DNA of 43,594 nt, from contig NZ_NXGI01000016.1 in assembly GCF_002993025.1 (NCBI RefSeq), positions 1 to 43,594 on the forward strand. The letters run 5' to 3'. Shown one piece after another: positions 1 through 8,229 of this stretch. The notes under the pieces are model-generated. The model was not told where the DNA came from. It did no database searches and saw only the letters and a list, made by a program, of their open reading frames with translations. The position numbers and the translations under genes are program-made. Numbering within the stretch: the stretch's first letter is position 1; each line of letters opens with the position of its first letter. The stretch comes from Arcobacter cryaerophilus gv. crypticus (GTDB lineage Bacteria; Campylobacterota; Campylobacteria; Campylobacterales; Arcobacteraceae).

Positions 1-65
1 TCAAGCACTTCATCGCCGATAATACTGCAGGGTCCCCCTGTGGAAACGTAGGTCGCTGCCAGCTC
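1..65 (+). rRNA. rrf: 5S ribosomal RNA, 3' part (partial at window edge)
   Basis: The first ~65 bases match the 3' half of bacterial 5S rRNA. A GGGTCCCCCTGTGGAAACGTAGG segment, split here as GGGTCCCCCTG and TGGAAACGTAGG, is followed by a CGCTGCCAG end. This is the pattern of E. coli 5S (GGGGTCTCCCC..GAGAGTAGG..CTGCCAGGCAT). The 5' part lies outside the window. The exact 3' end is estimated by comparison with E. coli. A strong terminator follows about 25 bases downstream, so this is the end of an rRNA operon. Confidence 0.9.
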
Positions 66-90
66 ATTGAGTTTTACAAATCCCCCCAAG

Positions 91-149
91 AGCTTATCTT
101 GTCTTACTAAGAAAAACAATAGTAGGTCAAGGTAAGCTTTTTTATTTTC
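91..149 (+). terminator. Intrinsic terminator of the rRNA operon
   Basis: A 19-base arm at 91-109 pairs with 120-138 across a 10-base loop (AGAAAAACAA), with only a few G-U or mismatched positions. A T-rich run follows at 138-149. This is a textbook rho-independent terminator for the upstream 5S gene. It lies downstream of hemB, which converges from the right. Confidence 0.85.
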
Positions 150-226
150 TACATTTTTATTGTATCTTTCTATTTTTAAAAATTAAAAAACCGTATGATT
201 TAACATACGATTTAAAATATAACAAT

Positions 227-1201
227 TTATTTTCTATTTAAAATTTCACAAACTTCTTTTGCATGATATGAAATAATTATATTTGCCCCAGCTCGCTTAA
301 ATGCAATCATAGTTTCCATCATAACTCTTTCATAATCAATAAGTCCAGCAAGACCAGCGTGTTTTAACATAGCATATTCACCACTTACATTATAAACACA
401 AATAGGAAGTTTAGTCTCATTTCTTATATCTCTTACAATATCTAAAAATGCAAGTGCTGGTTTTACCATTAAAATATCAGCACCTTCTTTCTCATCTTCT
501 AAAGATTCACTAATAGCTTCAAGTCTATTTGCAACATTCATTTGATATGTTCTTCTATCCCCAAAGCTTGGAGTTGATTCAGCCACATCTCTAAATGGTC
601 CATAATAACCACTTGCAAATTTTGTAGAGTATGCCATGATTGGTAAATCTTTGAAACCATTTTCATCTAAAGCAGCTCTTAAAGTTGTAATAATTCCATC
701 CATCATACCACTTGGTGCTATCATATCAGCTCCTGCACGTGCGTGAACTAGTGCTTGTTGGGCAGATATTTCAAGTGTTTTATCATTGTGAACACTTTGT
801 ATTTTTGGATCAAGTATTCCACAATGCCCATGATCTGTATATTCACAAAAACATAAATCTGTAACTACAAACATATTTGGAAACTTCTCTTTAATTGCTT
901 TTATTGTTCTTGAGATTATACTTTCATCACATAAACACTCACTTCCAACCGAATCTTTAATATCTGGAATAGCAAAAAGAATAATAGAATTTAAACCTAT
1001 TTTTTGTAAATATTCACACTCTTTTAAAATTTCATCAATACTCATTTGAAAAACACCAGGCATACTTGATATTTCTACTTTAATACAATTTCCCTCTTTT
1101 ACAAAAAGAGGATATATAAAATCATCTTTGCTAACAGTTGTTTCTTGAACTAAATTTCTTAAAGTTTCATTTAATCTTAATCTTCTAAATCGTTTAAACA
1201 T
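227..1201 (-). CDS. hemB: Delta-aminolevulinic acid dehydratase (porphobilinogen synthase)
   Basis: HemB (324 aa, normal length) condenses two 5-aminolevulinate molecules to porphobilinogen in cytosolic tetrapyrrole synthesis. The Schiff-base lysines are visible in [14 protein letters not shown] (K194) and MVKPAL (K247). The metal site reads [14 protein letters not shown], with cysteines at 117, 119 and 127. That is the zinc-type cysteine triad, not the aspartate-rich magnesium type. The ATG is preceded by an AGAGG ribosome-binding site. The gene is divergent from ribA across a 59-bp gap, so promoters for both must lie there. Confidence 0.97.
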   Translation of the reverse strand: MFKRFRRLRLNETLRNLVQETTVSKDDFIYPLFVKEGNCIKVEISSMPGVFQMSIDEILKECEYLQKIGLNSIILFAIPDIKDSVGSECLCDESIISRTIKAIKEKFPNMFVVTDLCFCEYTDHGHCGILDPKIQSVHNDKTLEISAQQALVHARAGADMIAPSGMMDGIITTLRAALDENGFKDLPIMAYSTKFASGYYGPFRDVAESTPSFGDRRTYQMNVANRLEAISESLEDEKEGADILMVKPALAFLDIVRDIRNETKLPICVYNVSGEYAMLKHAGLAGLIDYERVMMETMIAFKRAGANIIISYHAKEVCEILNRK

Positions 1202-1260
1202 AATATTTACCTCTTTTTGATATAATCTTTGGATTTTAACAGTTTAAGGTTTAAATACAA

Positions 1261-1836
1261 ATGAATATAATCGAATCAAATATAGCAAACCTTCCTACTA
1301 AACACGGAAATTTTAAGATAAAAGCATATAAACAAAATAATCAAGAGCATTTAGCTTTGATGAGCGAAGATTTTAATCCTGAATCTATTGTAAACTTGCG
1401 AATACATTCAGAGTGTCTTACAGGAGATGTTTTTGGAAGTGTTAAATGTGATTGTCAAAAACAGCTAGAATTAGCAATTTCTTATATTGCAAAAAATAGT
1501 GGTTTAATAATATATCATAGACAAGAAGGTCGAAATATAGGGCTTTTAAATAAAGTAAATGCATATAGTTTACAAGATGCAGGAAAAAACACAGTTGAGG
1601 CAAATTTGGCTTTAGGTTTTAGAGAAGATGAGAGAGAATATAGTATTGTTGAATATATTTTAAAAGATATGGGAATAAAAAAAATAAATATTCTTACGAA
1701 TAATCCTGCAAAAATAAAGTTTATTGAAACTTTGGATGTAGAGATTGTAGAAAGAATTCCAACAATAGTTGAACCAAATTGTCATAATAAAAACTATTTA
1801 AATATAAAAAAAGAACAAATGGGGCATATGCTTTGA
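1261..1836 (+). CDS. ribA: GTP cyclohydrolase II
   Basis: RibA (191 aa) opens GTP to 2,5-diamino-6-ribosylamino-pyrimidinone phosphate plus formate and pyrophosphate, the first committed step of riboflavin synthesis. The zinc ligands appear as C52, C63 and C65 in SECLTGDVFGSVKCDCQ. Conserved HRQEGRNIGL and LTNNPAKI motifs follow. The protein is a stand-alone GCH II without the DHBP synthase domain found in RibBA fusions. An AAGG site precedes the ATG. Its stop codon overlaps the start of rsmG by 4 bases, so the two genes are translationally coupled. Confidence 0.95.
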   Translation: MNIIESNIANLPTKHGNFKIKAYKQNNQEHLALMSEDFNPESIVNLRIHSECLTGDVFGSVKCDCQKQLELAISYIAKNSGLIIYHRQEGRNIGLLNKVNAYSLQDAGKNTVEANLALGFREDEREYSIVEYILKDMGIKKINILTNNPAKIKFIETLDVEIVERIPTIVEPNCHNKNYLNIKKEQMGHML

Positions 1837-2423
1837 GTTTAAAAAAATTATTACAAGAAAATAGTTTAAATTTTCAAGATATTTTTTATAAAGATTGTGA
1901 AGTTTTTGTTGAACTTTTACAAAAGTGGGGAAAGGTTCACAATTTAAGTGGAAGATTGACTGATGATGATATCTATGAAAATATTTTAGATTCACTTTAT
2001 CCTCTTAATTTCATAGATGATTTTAATAGTTTTGCAGATATTGGTACGGGAGCTGGTTATCCTGGGCTTATTTTAGCAATTGCACGAAAAGATGTAAAAG
2101 CTTATTTGATAGAACCAAGATTAAAAAGAGTTGCTTTTTTAAACTTTGTAAAAGCAAGTTTGGGTTTGAGTAATCTTATAATTTTGCAAAAAAGAGCAGA
2201 AGATTTAGAAGATTTAGAAGTTGATTTAATTACAAGTAGAGCTGTAACAAATACAAATTTACTTTTAAATATTACTTCTAAGATAAAAAAAGAGCATACA
2301 TCTTATCTTTTTTATAAAGGAAGTATGCTAGAAGAAGAGATTGAAACTTCTAAAATATCGAACTTTAAAGTTGTTTCAAGATGTGAACGAAATTATTTAT
2401 ATATTAAAGGAAGAAAATGTTGA
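1833..2423 (+). CDS. rsmG: 16S rRNA (guanine-527 N7)-methyltransferase
   Basis: RsmG/GidB (196 aa) uses S-adenosylmethionine to methylate G527 of 16S rRNA; in many bacteria its loss gives low-level streptomycin resistance. The SAM-binding glycine loop reads FADIGTGAGYPGLILAIA (about residues 66-83), followed by YLIEPRLKR. The only start in frame near the family's usual N-terminus is a TTG overlapping the ribA TGA (TTGA). A GGGG stretch lies about 9 bases upstream. The nearby ATG at 1828 is out of frame. Confidence 0.93.
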   Translation: MSLKKLLQENSLNFQDIFYKDCEVFVELLQKWGKVHNLSGRLTDDDIYENILDSLYPLNFIDDFNSFADIGTGAGYPGLILAIARKDVKAYLIEPRLKRVAFLNFVKASLGLSNLIILQKRAEDLEDLEVDLITSRAVTNTNLLLNITSKIKKEHTSYLFYKGSMLEEEIETSKISNFKVVSRCERNYLYIKGRKC

Positions 2424-2638
2424 TAAAAGTAATAGCTGTTATTTTGGCTGGTTTTGTTGTTTATTTGCTATTTTTTAAAAACAAAAGAGTTGATGGTGTT
2501 AAAAAAAATGATAAATTAATCTCTGATGAGATGGTAGAGTGTCCTACTTGTAGTACATTTGTTTCTCAAAAAGAGGCTATAGTAAGTAGTGGAAAGTTTT
2601 TTTGTTCAAAAGATTGCTTAAATAACAAAAAGGCTTAA
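2417..2638 (+). CDS. Small membrane-anchored zinc-finger-like protein (PP0621 type)
   Basis: A 73-residue protein with one N-terminal membrane helix (about residues 3-20), a basic KNKR stop-transfer segment and a C-terminal cytosolic part. Two cysteine pairs (CPTC and CSKDC) probably bind one zinc. The layout matches the small PP0621-family proteins found beside housekeeping genes in proteobacteria, whose function is unknown. Its ATG overlaps the end of rsmG. The family call comes from the TM plus C-x2-C/C-x3-C pattern only. Confidence 0.8.
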   Translation: MLIKVIAVILAGFVVYLLFFKNKRVDGVKKNDKLISDEMVECPTCSTFVSQKEAIVSSGKFFCSKDCLNNKKA

Positions 2639-2639
2639 A

Positions 2640-3020
2640 ATGAAGATAATTGGAGATAGTTTAATTCCATTTGAAGATTTTTTTAAAGTTTTAAGTATTG
2701 AAGATATTAAAAATACAAAATCAAATTCAATGCTTTTTTTTGATTTTAATGAAGAACTTTTAAAATACTCTAATTCTGAAAATTTAAACTTTTTGGTATA
2801 TGTAAACTCTATAAAAGAGGCTATTTATGCTTCAAGCTTTAATGCAAAATATATAGTTTGTAAAAATAAATTAGCTAAAAAATTACAAAAAATAGCTGAT
2901 AATTATATGTGGGATTCAAAAATTTTGACTATTATAAACTCTAGTGATGATTTGGAAAAAGTTGCTTTAGAAGAGATTGATGGAGCTATTTATAAAGATG
3001 TATTGGAGATAAAAGTATGA
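2640..3020 (+). CDS. Conserved hypothetical protein (126 aa)
   Basis: I do not recognise the family. It is a soluble, alpha/beta-looking protein of 126 aa with no membrane segment, signal or catalytic motif that I can identify. It starts 1 base after the preceding stop codon. Its own stop overlaps the next ATG (ATGA). It is therefore cotranscribed with, and translationally linked to, rsmG and glyS. Position in the run and codon use like the neighbours support a real gene. Confidence 0.85.
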   Translation: MKIIGDSLIPFEDFFKVLSIEDIKNTKSNSMLFFDFNEELLKYSNSENLNFLVYVNSIKEAIYASSFNAKYIVCKNKLAKKLQKIADNYMWDSKILTIINSSDDLEKVALEEIDGAIYKDVLEIKV

Positions 3021-3184
3021 AAGAGATATTAGATTTTGTAGTTTTAGCTCTATTTGTTTTTATGGTTGCTATGTTTATTATAAATTTTAATAGACAACAA
3101 ATAAAAAAACACACAGATAAACTTGAAAAATTAGATGAGATAGAAAAAAACAAAAACCAAGATAAGGAAAAAGAAAATGCTTAA
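3017..3184 (+). CDS. Small single-pass membrane protein (55 aa)
   Basis: An open frame of 55 codons starts at an ATG that overlaps the previous stop (ATGA) and ends 8 bases inside glyS. The product has a short N-terminus, a hydrophobic helix at about residues 7-23 (FVVLALFVFMVAMFIIN) and a highly charged, coiled-coil-like tail rich in Lys, Glu and Asp. Overlapping start and stop codons on both sides argue strongly for translation. Function is unknown. It could tether something to the membrane, but nothing in the sequence shows this. Confidence 0.75.
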   Translation: MKEILDFVVLALFVFMVAMFIINFNRQQIKKHTDKLEKLDEIEKNKNQDKEKENA

Positions 3185-5201
3185 ACCACTTTTAATAGAA
3201 ATTGGAGTTGAAGAGTTACCAGCTATTCCATTTTTAAAAGAGCTATCAAATATCGAGAAAAAATGGAGTGATATTTTAGAAAAAAATAGTTTACTTTGTA
3301 ATTTTGAGCTATTTTATACTCCAAGAAGATTGGTTTTATGGCACAGAGAGTTTCAAGTAAAACAAGAAGATAGTGAAGTTGAAAATATTGGTGCTCCAAA
3401 AAATATAGCTTTTAAAGATGGTGTAGCAACTCCTGCAGCTATTAGTTTTGCTTCAAAATGTGGTATTAGTGTAGATAAAATTTCATTTAAAGATTTTGGA
3501 AAAGGTGAAGTTTTATATCATAAACAAAAAATATCTGGAGTTTTTTCAAAAGAGCTTTTAAACAATATGGTAAACGAATTTGTAGCGAGTTTAAATTTTG
3601 GAAAATCTATGAGATGGGGAAGTAGAAGTGATAGTTTTATAAGACCTATTAGATTTTTTTCTATGATGATGGATAATGAAATTGTAGATGGAGAGCTTTT
3701 TGGAGTAAAATCTTCTAATTTATCTTTTGGTCATAGAATGGATAGTTATGAACAATTTATTTTTAATGATGTTGGTGATTATTTTTGCAAGTTGGATAAA
3801 TATGGAGTAGTTTTATATCAAGATGAAAGAAGAGAAAAAATCTTAAAACAACTAAAAGATATTGAGATTAAACACAATATTCAAATAGAATTAGATTTAG
3901 AGTTATTAGACGAAGTTGTTGCAATTACTGAGTATCCAACAGCTCTTTTAGGAAAATTTGATGAAGAGTTTTTGCAACTCCCAGCTGAAGTAATTGTTAC
4001 ATCTATGAAAGCAAATCAGAGATATTTTGCAGTTTATAAAAATGAAAAACTTACAAATAATTTTATAGTTGTTTCAAATGCATTAACAAATGATTTTGGA
4101 TATATAATCTCTGGAAATGAGAAGGTTTTAAGACCAAGACTTGCTGATGCAATGTTTTTTTATAAAAATGATATAAAAAATGGTTTATCAAATGAAGGAC
4201 TTAAAAAACTTGTATTTGTAGAAGGTTTAGGAACAGTTTATTATAAATGTGAAAGAGAAGCAAAAATTGCTTCATATTTGGCAGAGATTTTAAAAATAGA
4301 TAAAAAAGATATTGAATTATTGCAAAAAGCTGTAATGCTTTCAAAAGCTGATTTAATGAGTGAAATGGTGTATGAGTTTACAGAACTTCAAGGTCTTATG
4401 GGTTACTACTACTCAAAAATAGCAAATTATGATGAAAAAATTAGTCTAGCTTTAAAAGAACAATATCTTCCAAGTGGTGAAAATAGTGAACTTCCTAGTT
4501 CTGTTTTTTCTTCAATAGTTGCTATGTCAAATAAAATCGATAATCTTATGGCTCTTTTTAGTGCTGGAAAAATCCCAACAGGATCAAAAGATCCATTTGC
4601 CTTGAGACGAGCAGCTTTAGGAGTTGTAAAAATTGCAATCGAACATAAATTAGATATTGATTTTAAAGCTATTTTTGAAGATTTAAAAGCAAATTATAAA
4701 AATCTTGATTTAAAAGTTTTAAATGAATTTTTTATAGAAAGACTTTATAAAATCTTTGATAGTGTAAATCCAACTGTTTTAAAAGCTGTAATAAGTAGTG
4801 GAGAGACAAATATATACAGAATTTATCAAAAAGTAGAAGCTTTAAATCCATTTGTTGAAAGTGATAATTTCAAAGATTATAGTGCTACATTTAAAAGAGT
4901 TGCAAATATTGTAAAAGATATTGAGATAAATGGCTCTTTAGAACTTGTTGAAACACTATTTGAGCAAGATGAAGAGATAAATTTATATAATAGTTTTAAA
5001 AAAATAAAGAGTTCAATCTTCATAACTTTTGATGAAGAACTTGAAGCTTTATTTTCTCTAAAACCACAACTTGATAGCTTTTTTGATAAAGTTTTTGTAA
5101 ATCATGAAGATGAAAGAATTAAAACAAATAGAAAAAATCTTATTGCACAGGTTTATTTAGGATTTAGAAATATTGCAGATATTAAAGAAATAACAATTTA
5201 A
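3177..5201 (+). CDS. glyS: Glycyl-tRNA synthetase beta subunit
   Basis: The beta subunit (674 aa) of the bacterial heterotetrameric glycyl-tRNA synthetase charges tRNA-Gly together with GlyQ, which is not in this window. The N-terminus LLIEIGVEELPA is the family hallmark. FGKSMRWG, FIRPIRF and KIPTGSKDPFALRRAALG are also typical of GlyS. Length is normal. The start is the ATG inside the upstream small ORF, with a GGAAAAAG stretch ahead of it. It closes the ribA-glyS run. Confidence 0.96.
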   Translation: MLKPLLIEIGVEELPAIPFLKELSNIEKKWSDILEKNSLLCNFELFYTPRRLVLWHREFQVKQEDSEVENIGAPKNIAFKDGVATPAAISFASKCGISVDKISFKDFGKGEVLYHKQKISGVFSKELLNNMVNEFVASLNFGKSMRWGSRSDSFIRPIRFFSMMMDNEIVDGELFGVKSSNLSFGHRMDSYEQFIFNDVGDYFCKLDKYGVVLYQDERREKILKQLKDIEIKHNIQIELDLELLDEVVAITEYPTALLGKFDEEFLQLPAEVIVTSMKANQRYFAVYKNEKLTNNFIVVSNALTNDFGYIISGNEKVLRPRLADAMFFYKNDIKNGLSNEGLKKLVFVEGLGTVYYKCEREAKIASYLAEILKIDKKDIELLQKAVMLSKADLMSEMVYEFTELQGLMGYYYSKIANYDEKISLALKEQYLPSGENSELPSSVFSSIVAMSNKIDNLMALFSAGKIPTGSKDPFALRRAALGVVKIAIEHKLDIDFKAIFEDLKANYKNLDLKVLNEFFIERLYKIFDSVNPTVLKAVISSGETNIYRIYQKVEALNPFVESDNFKDYSATFKRVANIVKDIEINGSLELVETLFEQDEEINLYNSFKKIKSSIFITFDEELEALFSLKPQLDSFFDKVFVNHEDERIKTNRKNLIAQVYLGFRNIADIKEITI

Positions 5202-5249
5202 GTTTTTGTTTATTTTATAAAGATTTTTTATATTTGATTATATGTAGAG

Positions 5250-5375
5250 ATTAACTCTCTATATAAATATAATTCTTAAAATCTAAATTAATTCGATATT
5301 ATCGGTATTATAAGAAAATTTAAGGTTTGTAAATTTTTTATAATTACACCTATATCACACTACAATACAAACTTT
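5250..5375. repeat. Imperfect ~125-bp direct repeat, left copy
   Basis: This stretch shares an identical 18-mer (ATTAACTCTCTATATAAA at 5250-5267) with 8843-8860. About 92-94 bases later in both places comes a second shared block, ATTACAC.TATATCACAC (5344-5360 versus about 8935-8952). The bases between are only loosely similar. The two copies bracket the hipBA/epimerase/ABM island. No gene lies here. The rest of the 5202-5406 gap is A/T-rich with no other clear feature except a weak 6-bp hairpin at 5245-5261. Confidence 0.55.
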
Positions 5376-5406
5376 TTATAAATCCTATATTTTAGAACTT
5401 TGAATT

Positions 5407-5533
5407 TAGCTCATTTTATCTAAGATAAATATTTGCTAACATTCTACTCTATTTACCATTTCCATTTTTGAAAGGGTGAATTTGAACTGCTCTATGATGT
5501 AATCTTGAAGCTATTTCATAATACTTCATTCTT
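5407..5533 (-). pseudogene. Decayed fragment of a Fic/DOC-family gene
   Basis: Read on the minus strand, this piece translates to MKYYEIASRLHHRAVQIHPF followed by KNGNGK-stop-SRMLANIYL. That is the active-site region of Fic proteins, which transfer AMP or other groups to target hydroxyls (motif HPFxxGNGR). The catalytic His is at 5476-5478. The motif's arginine is Lys and the next codon is a stop (5449-5451). Both ends of the gene are missing. The fossil lies just upstream of hipBA; fic genes often sit with HTH partners, so an older toxin-antitoxin pair may have been here. Confidence 0.75.
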
Positions 5534-5556
5534 CAAATATTGTATGATTTAATTTT

Positions 5557-5676
5557 AATACTGTAAATCAAGTATTTTAAAATTAATTAAATTATAAAAT
5601 ATATAAAATACTATTTTTACAGTATTTTAATTGACTAAGTATTAATTTTAATATATAATACTGTAAATCAAGTATT
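5557..5676. promoter_or_regulatory. Three operators for the HipB-like repressor
   Basis: The palindrome AATACT-N8-AGTATT occurs three times: 5557-5576, 5607-5626 and 5657-5676. The starts are exactly 50 bp apart, so all three face the same side of the DNA helix. Boxes 1 and 3 share the same spacer (GTAAATCA). E. coli HipB recognises an analogous palindrome with an 8-base spacer (TATCC-N8-GGATA). Box 3 overlaps the -10 element of the promoter listed separately. The obvious inference is autorepression by the product of the next gene. Confidence 0.8.
5631..5659 (+). promoter_or_regulatory. Sigma-70 promoter of the hipBA-like operon
   Basis: TTGACT (5631-5636) and TATAAT (5654-5659) are separated by 17 bases, a near-consensus promoter. 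The -10 box overlaps the third operator, so bound repressor would block RNA polymerase. An AAGGA ribosome-binding site follows at 5680-5684, just ahead of the ATG at 5690. Confidence 0.75.
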
Positions 5677-5689
5677 TTTAAGGAATAAA

Positions 5690-5944
5690 ATGGCAAAAAA
5701 AGTTATACCAACTGATTATCCTATTTATGATAGAGAAATAACTATTGAATATTTAGGAAAATTCATTAAAGCAAAAAGAACAAAATCAAATTTAACCTCT
5801 CATCAAACAGCATTATTGTGTAATGTTCCTGTTGATGTTATTACAAAGCTTGAAAATAATAAAGGTGGAGTTACTCTTGATAGTTTTTTAAAAGTTGTCA
5901 ATGGTCTAGGTATTTATATCCAATTAGACGGAAAAAATAAATGA
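5690..5944 (+). CDS. HipB-like antitoxin / HTH transcriptional repressor
   Basis: An 84-residue Xre/HipB-type helix-turn-helix protein. The HTH spans about residues 22-60: IGKFIKAKR-type helix 1 (here LGKFIKAKR), LTSHQTALLCNV as the turn helices, and TKLENNKGGVTLDSFLKVVNGLG. It ends shortly after the HTH, as HipB antitoxins do. It should bind the three upstream operators and neutralise the kinase encoded next. Its stop overlaps the toxin start (ATGA). Low sequence conservation means this is a family-level call. Confidence 0.85.
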   Translation: MAKKVIPTDYPIYDREITIEYLGKFIKAKRTKSNLTSHQTALLCNVPVDVITKLENNKGGVTLDSFLKVVNGLGIYIQLDGKNK

Positions 5945-7248
5945 AACATAATATTAATATTTTTTGTAATAATGAACGAGTAGGAATATTAGAAATTGAT
6001 TTAAATTCAAACGATGTTGAATTAATATATGATGAAAACTGGAAAAATATAGGATTTGAGTTATCTCCACACCTTAAATTTAATGAATCAATAGATTCAA
6101 ATAGTATTAAAAAGTTTGTAAATAATCTTTTACCAGAAGGTAATGGATTAGATGCCATTAGTATAATATTACAAATTTCAAAAGCTAATAAATTTGGTTT
6201 ACTTGAAGCAATCGGAAATGAAACTGCAGGGGCTTTAACATTTAGCACAGATAATATTGTGGTTACTAATTTTAGAGAAATAAGTAATGAAGAATTGACT
6301 GAAAGAATTATGAATAAAGATAATATAAATATTACTTTGTGGGATGGAAAAATTAGACTTAGTTTATCAGGTGTTCAGGATAAATTGCCATTAGTAGTAT
6401 TGAAAGATAATAAGTATGGTATAGGAGAAGGAAAAATTGCTTCAACTCATATATTAAAATTTGAAAAAAAAGATGATATACATTTAGTTTTAAACGAATA
6501 CTTTTGTATGAAATTAGCTAAATTATGTGGTTTAAATGTTGCAGAAGTTGAAATAAGAAAGTTTGGTACTCAAAATATTTTATTTGTAAAGAGATTTGAT
6601 AGAGAATTTTTTGAAATTGATGATAAATCTTTTGAAATTTCTAAAAGACATATTATTGATGGATGTCAATTATTGGATTTAGATGTTAATATGAAATATG
6701 AAAAGGTTTATACTGATTATAGAGGTAATGCAAATTTTAAAAATTTATTTGAATCTTCAAAACTCACAACAAATAAAATTTTAACAAAATTAAATCTTTT
6801 GAAATGGACACTATTTAACCTGTGTATAAATAATTTTGATGCTCATGCAAAAAACATATCTTTTTTTGTAAATAAAAATGGTCTAGAATTATCCCCACTT
6901 TATGATTTAGTAAATATTGATATGTACCCTCAATTCCATAATAATTTTGCTATGGCTTTTGGTGATGAATTTGACTCAAAAAAAATAGGTGCTTATGATA
7001 TGGTTGGTTTTTGTGTTCATATAGATATTCAACCAAGATTAATAAAAAATGAATTTAAATTAATTGTAAATAATATTCGTAAAAATATTGGAATAATTAA
7101 AAATGATATGTTAGGTTTATATAGTGATAATGAGATCAAATTTTTAGAAAAATTAGAAAGTAATATTTTGGATACTTGTAAAAAATATGAAGATATTTTT
7201 AAAACATTAGATAGTGATTATAAGTTCTATAAAGATGACTGGTTATAA
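5941..7248 (+). CDS. HipA-like serine/threonine kinase toxin
   Basis: A 435-residue HipA-type kinase, near the 440 aa of E. coli HipA. HipA-family toxins phosphorylate aminoacyl-tRNA synthetases or other targets and cause growth arrest or persistence. Visible elements are an N-terminal HipA_N region, an ATP-loop-like SLSGVQDK (141-148), VKRFDRE (216-222), the catalytic NNFDAHAKN (D300, K304, N305) and the metal-binding SPLYDLVN (D322). All key residues are present, so the kinase looks intact. It overlaps the antitoxin by 4 bases. The substrate cannot be told from sequence; glyS lies upstream but is a separate unit. Confidence 0.9.
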   Translation: MKHNINIFCNNERVGILEIDLNSNDVELIYDENWKNIGFELSPHLKFNESIDSNSIKKFVNNLLPEGNGLDAISIILQISKANKFGLLEAIGNETAGALTFSTDNIVVTNFREISNEELTERIMNKDNINITLWDGKIRLSLSGVQDKLPLVVLKDNKYGIGEGKIASTHILKFEKKDDIHLVLNEYFCMKLAKLCGLNVAEVEIRKFGTQNILFVKRFDREFFEIDDKSFEISKRHIIDGCQLLDLDVNMKYEKVYTDYRGNANFKNLFESSKLTTNKILTKLNLLKWTLFNLCINNFDAHAKNISFFVNKNGLELSPLYDLVNIDMYPQFHNNFAMAFGDEFDSKKIGAYDMVGFCVHIDIQPRLIKNEFKLIVNNIRKNIGIIKNDMLGLYSDNEIKFLEKLESNILDTCKKYEDIFKTLDSDYKFYKDDWL

Positions 7249-7299
7249 TCAAAAGAGTTATTATATTAATTTGTAGTACAAAAAGGCTACAATAAACAA

Positions 7300-7410
7300 A
7301 AAAAGGATTTAATATTATGGATGTGACTCTAAGAACTATAGTTGATAGTGTTACTCAATCCAAGGTGTTAACTGATTGCTATCGGGGTCATTCCATATCA
7401 AATCCTTTTT
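7300..7410. repeat. Inverted repeat around a 33-codon ORF, possible mobile-element scar
   Basis: AAAAAGGATTT (7300-7310) and AAATCCTTTTT (7400-7410) are perfect 11-bp inverted repeats. Between them a tiny ORF of 33 codons starts at the ATG at 7317-7319, and TCGGGGTCATTCCA sits at 7383-7396. The latter is the reverse complement of the junction between the IS and its flank at 43449-43462 (IS terminus TGACCCCGA). This may be a scar or solo end of an insertion sequence. The similarity is short, so the call is weak. Confidence 0.3.
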
Positions 7411-7448
7411 ATTATTAGGCCATAAGTGGCATAAATCTACATTATTTA

Positions 7449-8186
7449 TTAATGTGCTACTCTATATTCTGGATTCCAATTAAGTTCATTTTTTGCTCTT
7501 TGTATAGAAAGTCTTTCATCTACATCAGAAATATTATAAATTCTATTTTTATCACATTTAATAGCTAAAAATGCTGCATGTGCTGCTGCTTCTACATGTA
7601 CAGGAGGTACGAAATCAACTGGTTTATCAAAACCTGTTCCATCTCCATATAATAAGCCATTTCTAAGAATTATCCCAATAAAAGGTGCATTTAATACTTG
7701 GTTTTCTAAACTTGAAACAGCTCTAGATGTTTCTCCATATATTGGATCTTCAAAATTTAATAAATCCGAATCTTCAGTATAAGGAAAAGATGCAGGTTCA
7801 TAAACAAATGCTATACTTTGTGCAATCATTTTTTCCACCCCAGCTTTTATTGATGCATTAACTAAATTTTTAGTTCCAATATCTCTTAATTTTGCATTAC
7901 TTACTAATGCTTCATCCATCTTTGCTGGATCAAGACCTGCTGGTAAATCAGTAAGTTGGTGCATTACAATTGTAGGTTTAATAGTAGTTAAAATATCTTC
8001 TAATTTTTTTTCATCATAAACATCAATAACTACAGGCTTTACCCCAATATTTTCAAGAAGTTCAATTTTATTTTCATTTCTTGTAGTTCCATAAACAATC
8101 CATCCATCTTTTATCAACATTTTGCATAAAGTTCTACCTATTACTCCTGTTGCTCCTGCAACAAATACTTTTTTATTACAATTCAT
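7449..8186 (-). CDS. NAD(P)-dependent epimerase/dehydratase-like protein (extended SDR)
   Basis: A 245-residue Rossmann protein with the N-terminal nucleotide loop VAGATGVIGRTL (G-x2-G-x2-G at about residues 10-16). The VYGTTRNENKIELL that follows is typical of NAD(P)-binding atypical/extended SDRs. A catalytic YxxxK is not clear: YGETSRAVSSLE stands in the usual place. It may therefore be an NmrA-like or non-catalytic member. It is shorter than the ~300 aa typical of extended SDRs. The C-terminal SIQRAKNELNWNPEYR resembles the usual SDR end. The gene stands alone; an IS fossil lies upstream. Confidence 0.8.
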   Translation of the reverse strand: MNCNKKVFVAGATGVIGRTLCKMLIKDGWIVYGTTRNENKIELLENIGVKPVVIDVYDEKKLEDILTTIKPTIVMHQLTDLPAGLDPAKMDEALVSNAKLRDIGTKNLVNASIKAGVEKMIAQSIAFVYEPASFPYTEDSDLLNFEDPIYGETSRAVSSLENQVLNAPFIGIILRNGLLYGDGTGFDKPVDFVPPVHVEAAAHAAFLAIKCDKNRIYNISDVDERLSIQRAKNELNWNPEYRVAH

Positions 8187-8229
8187 TTTTTAATCCTTAA
8201 CTATATATAAATTCTTTAATACTTTCTAT

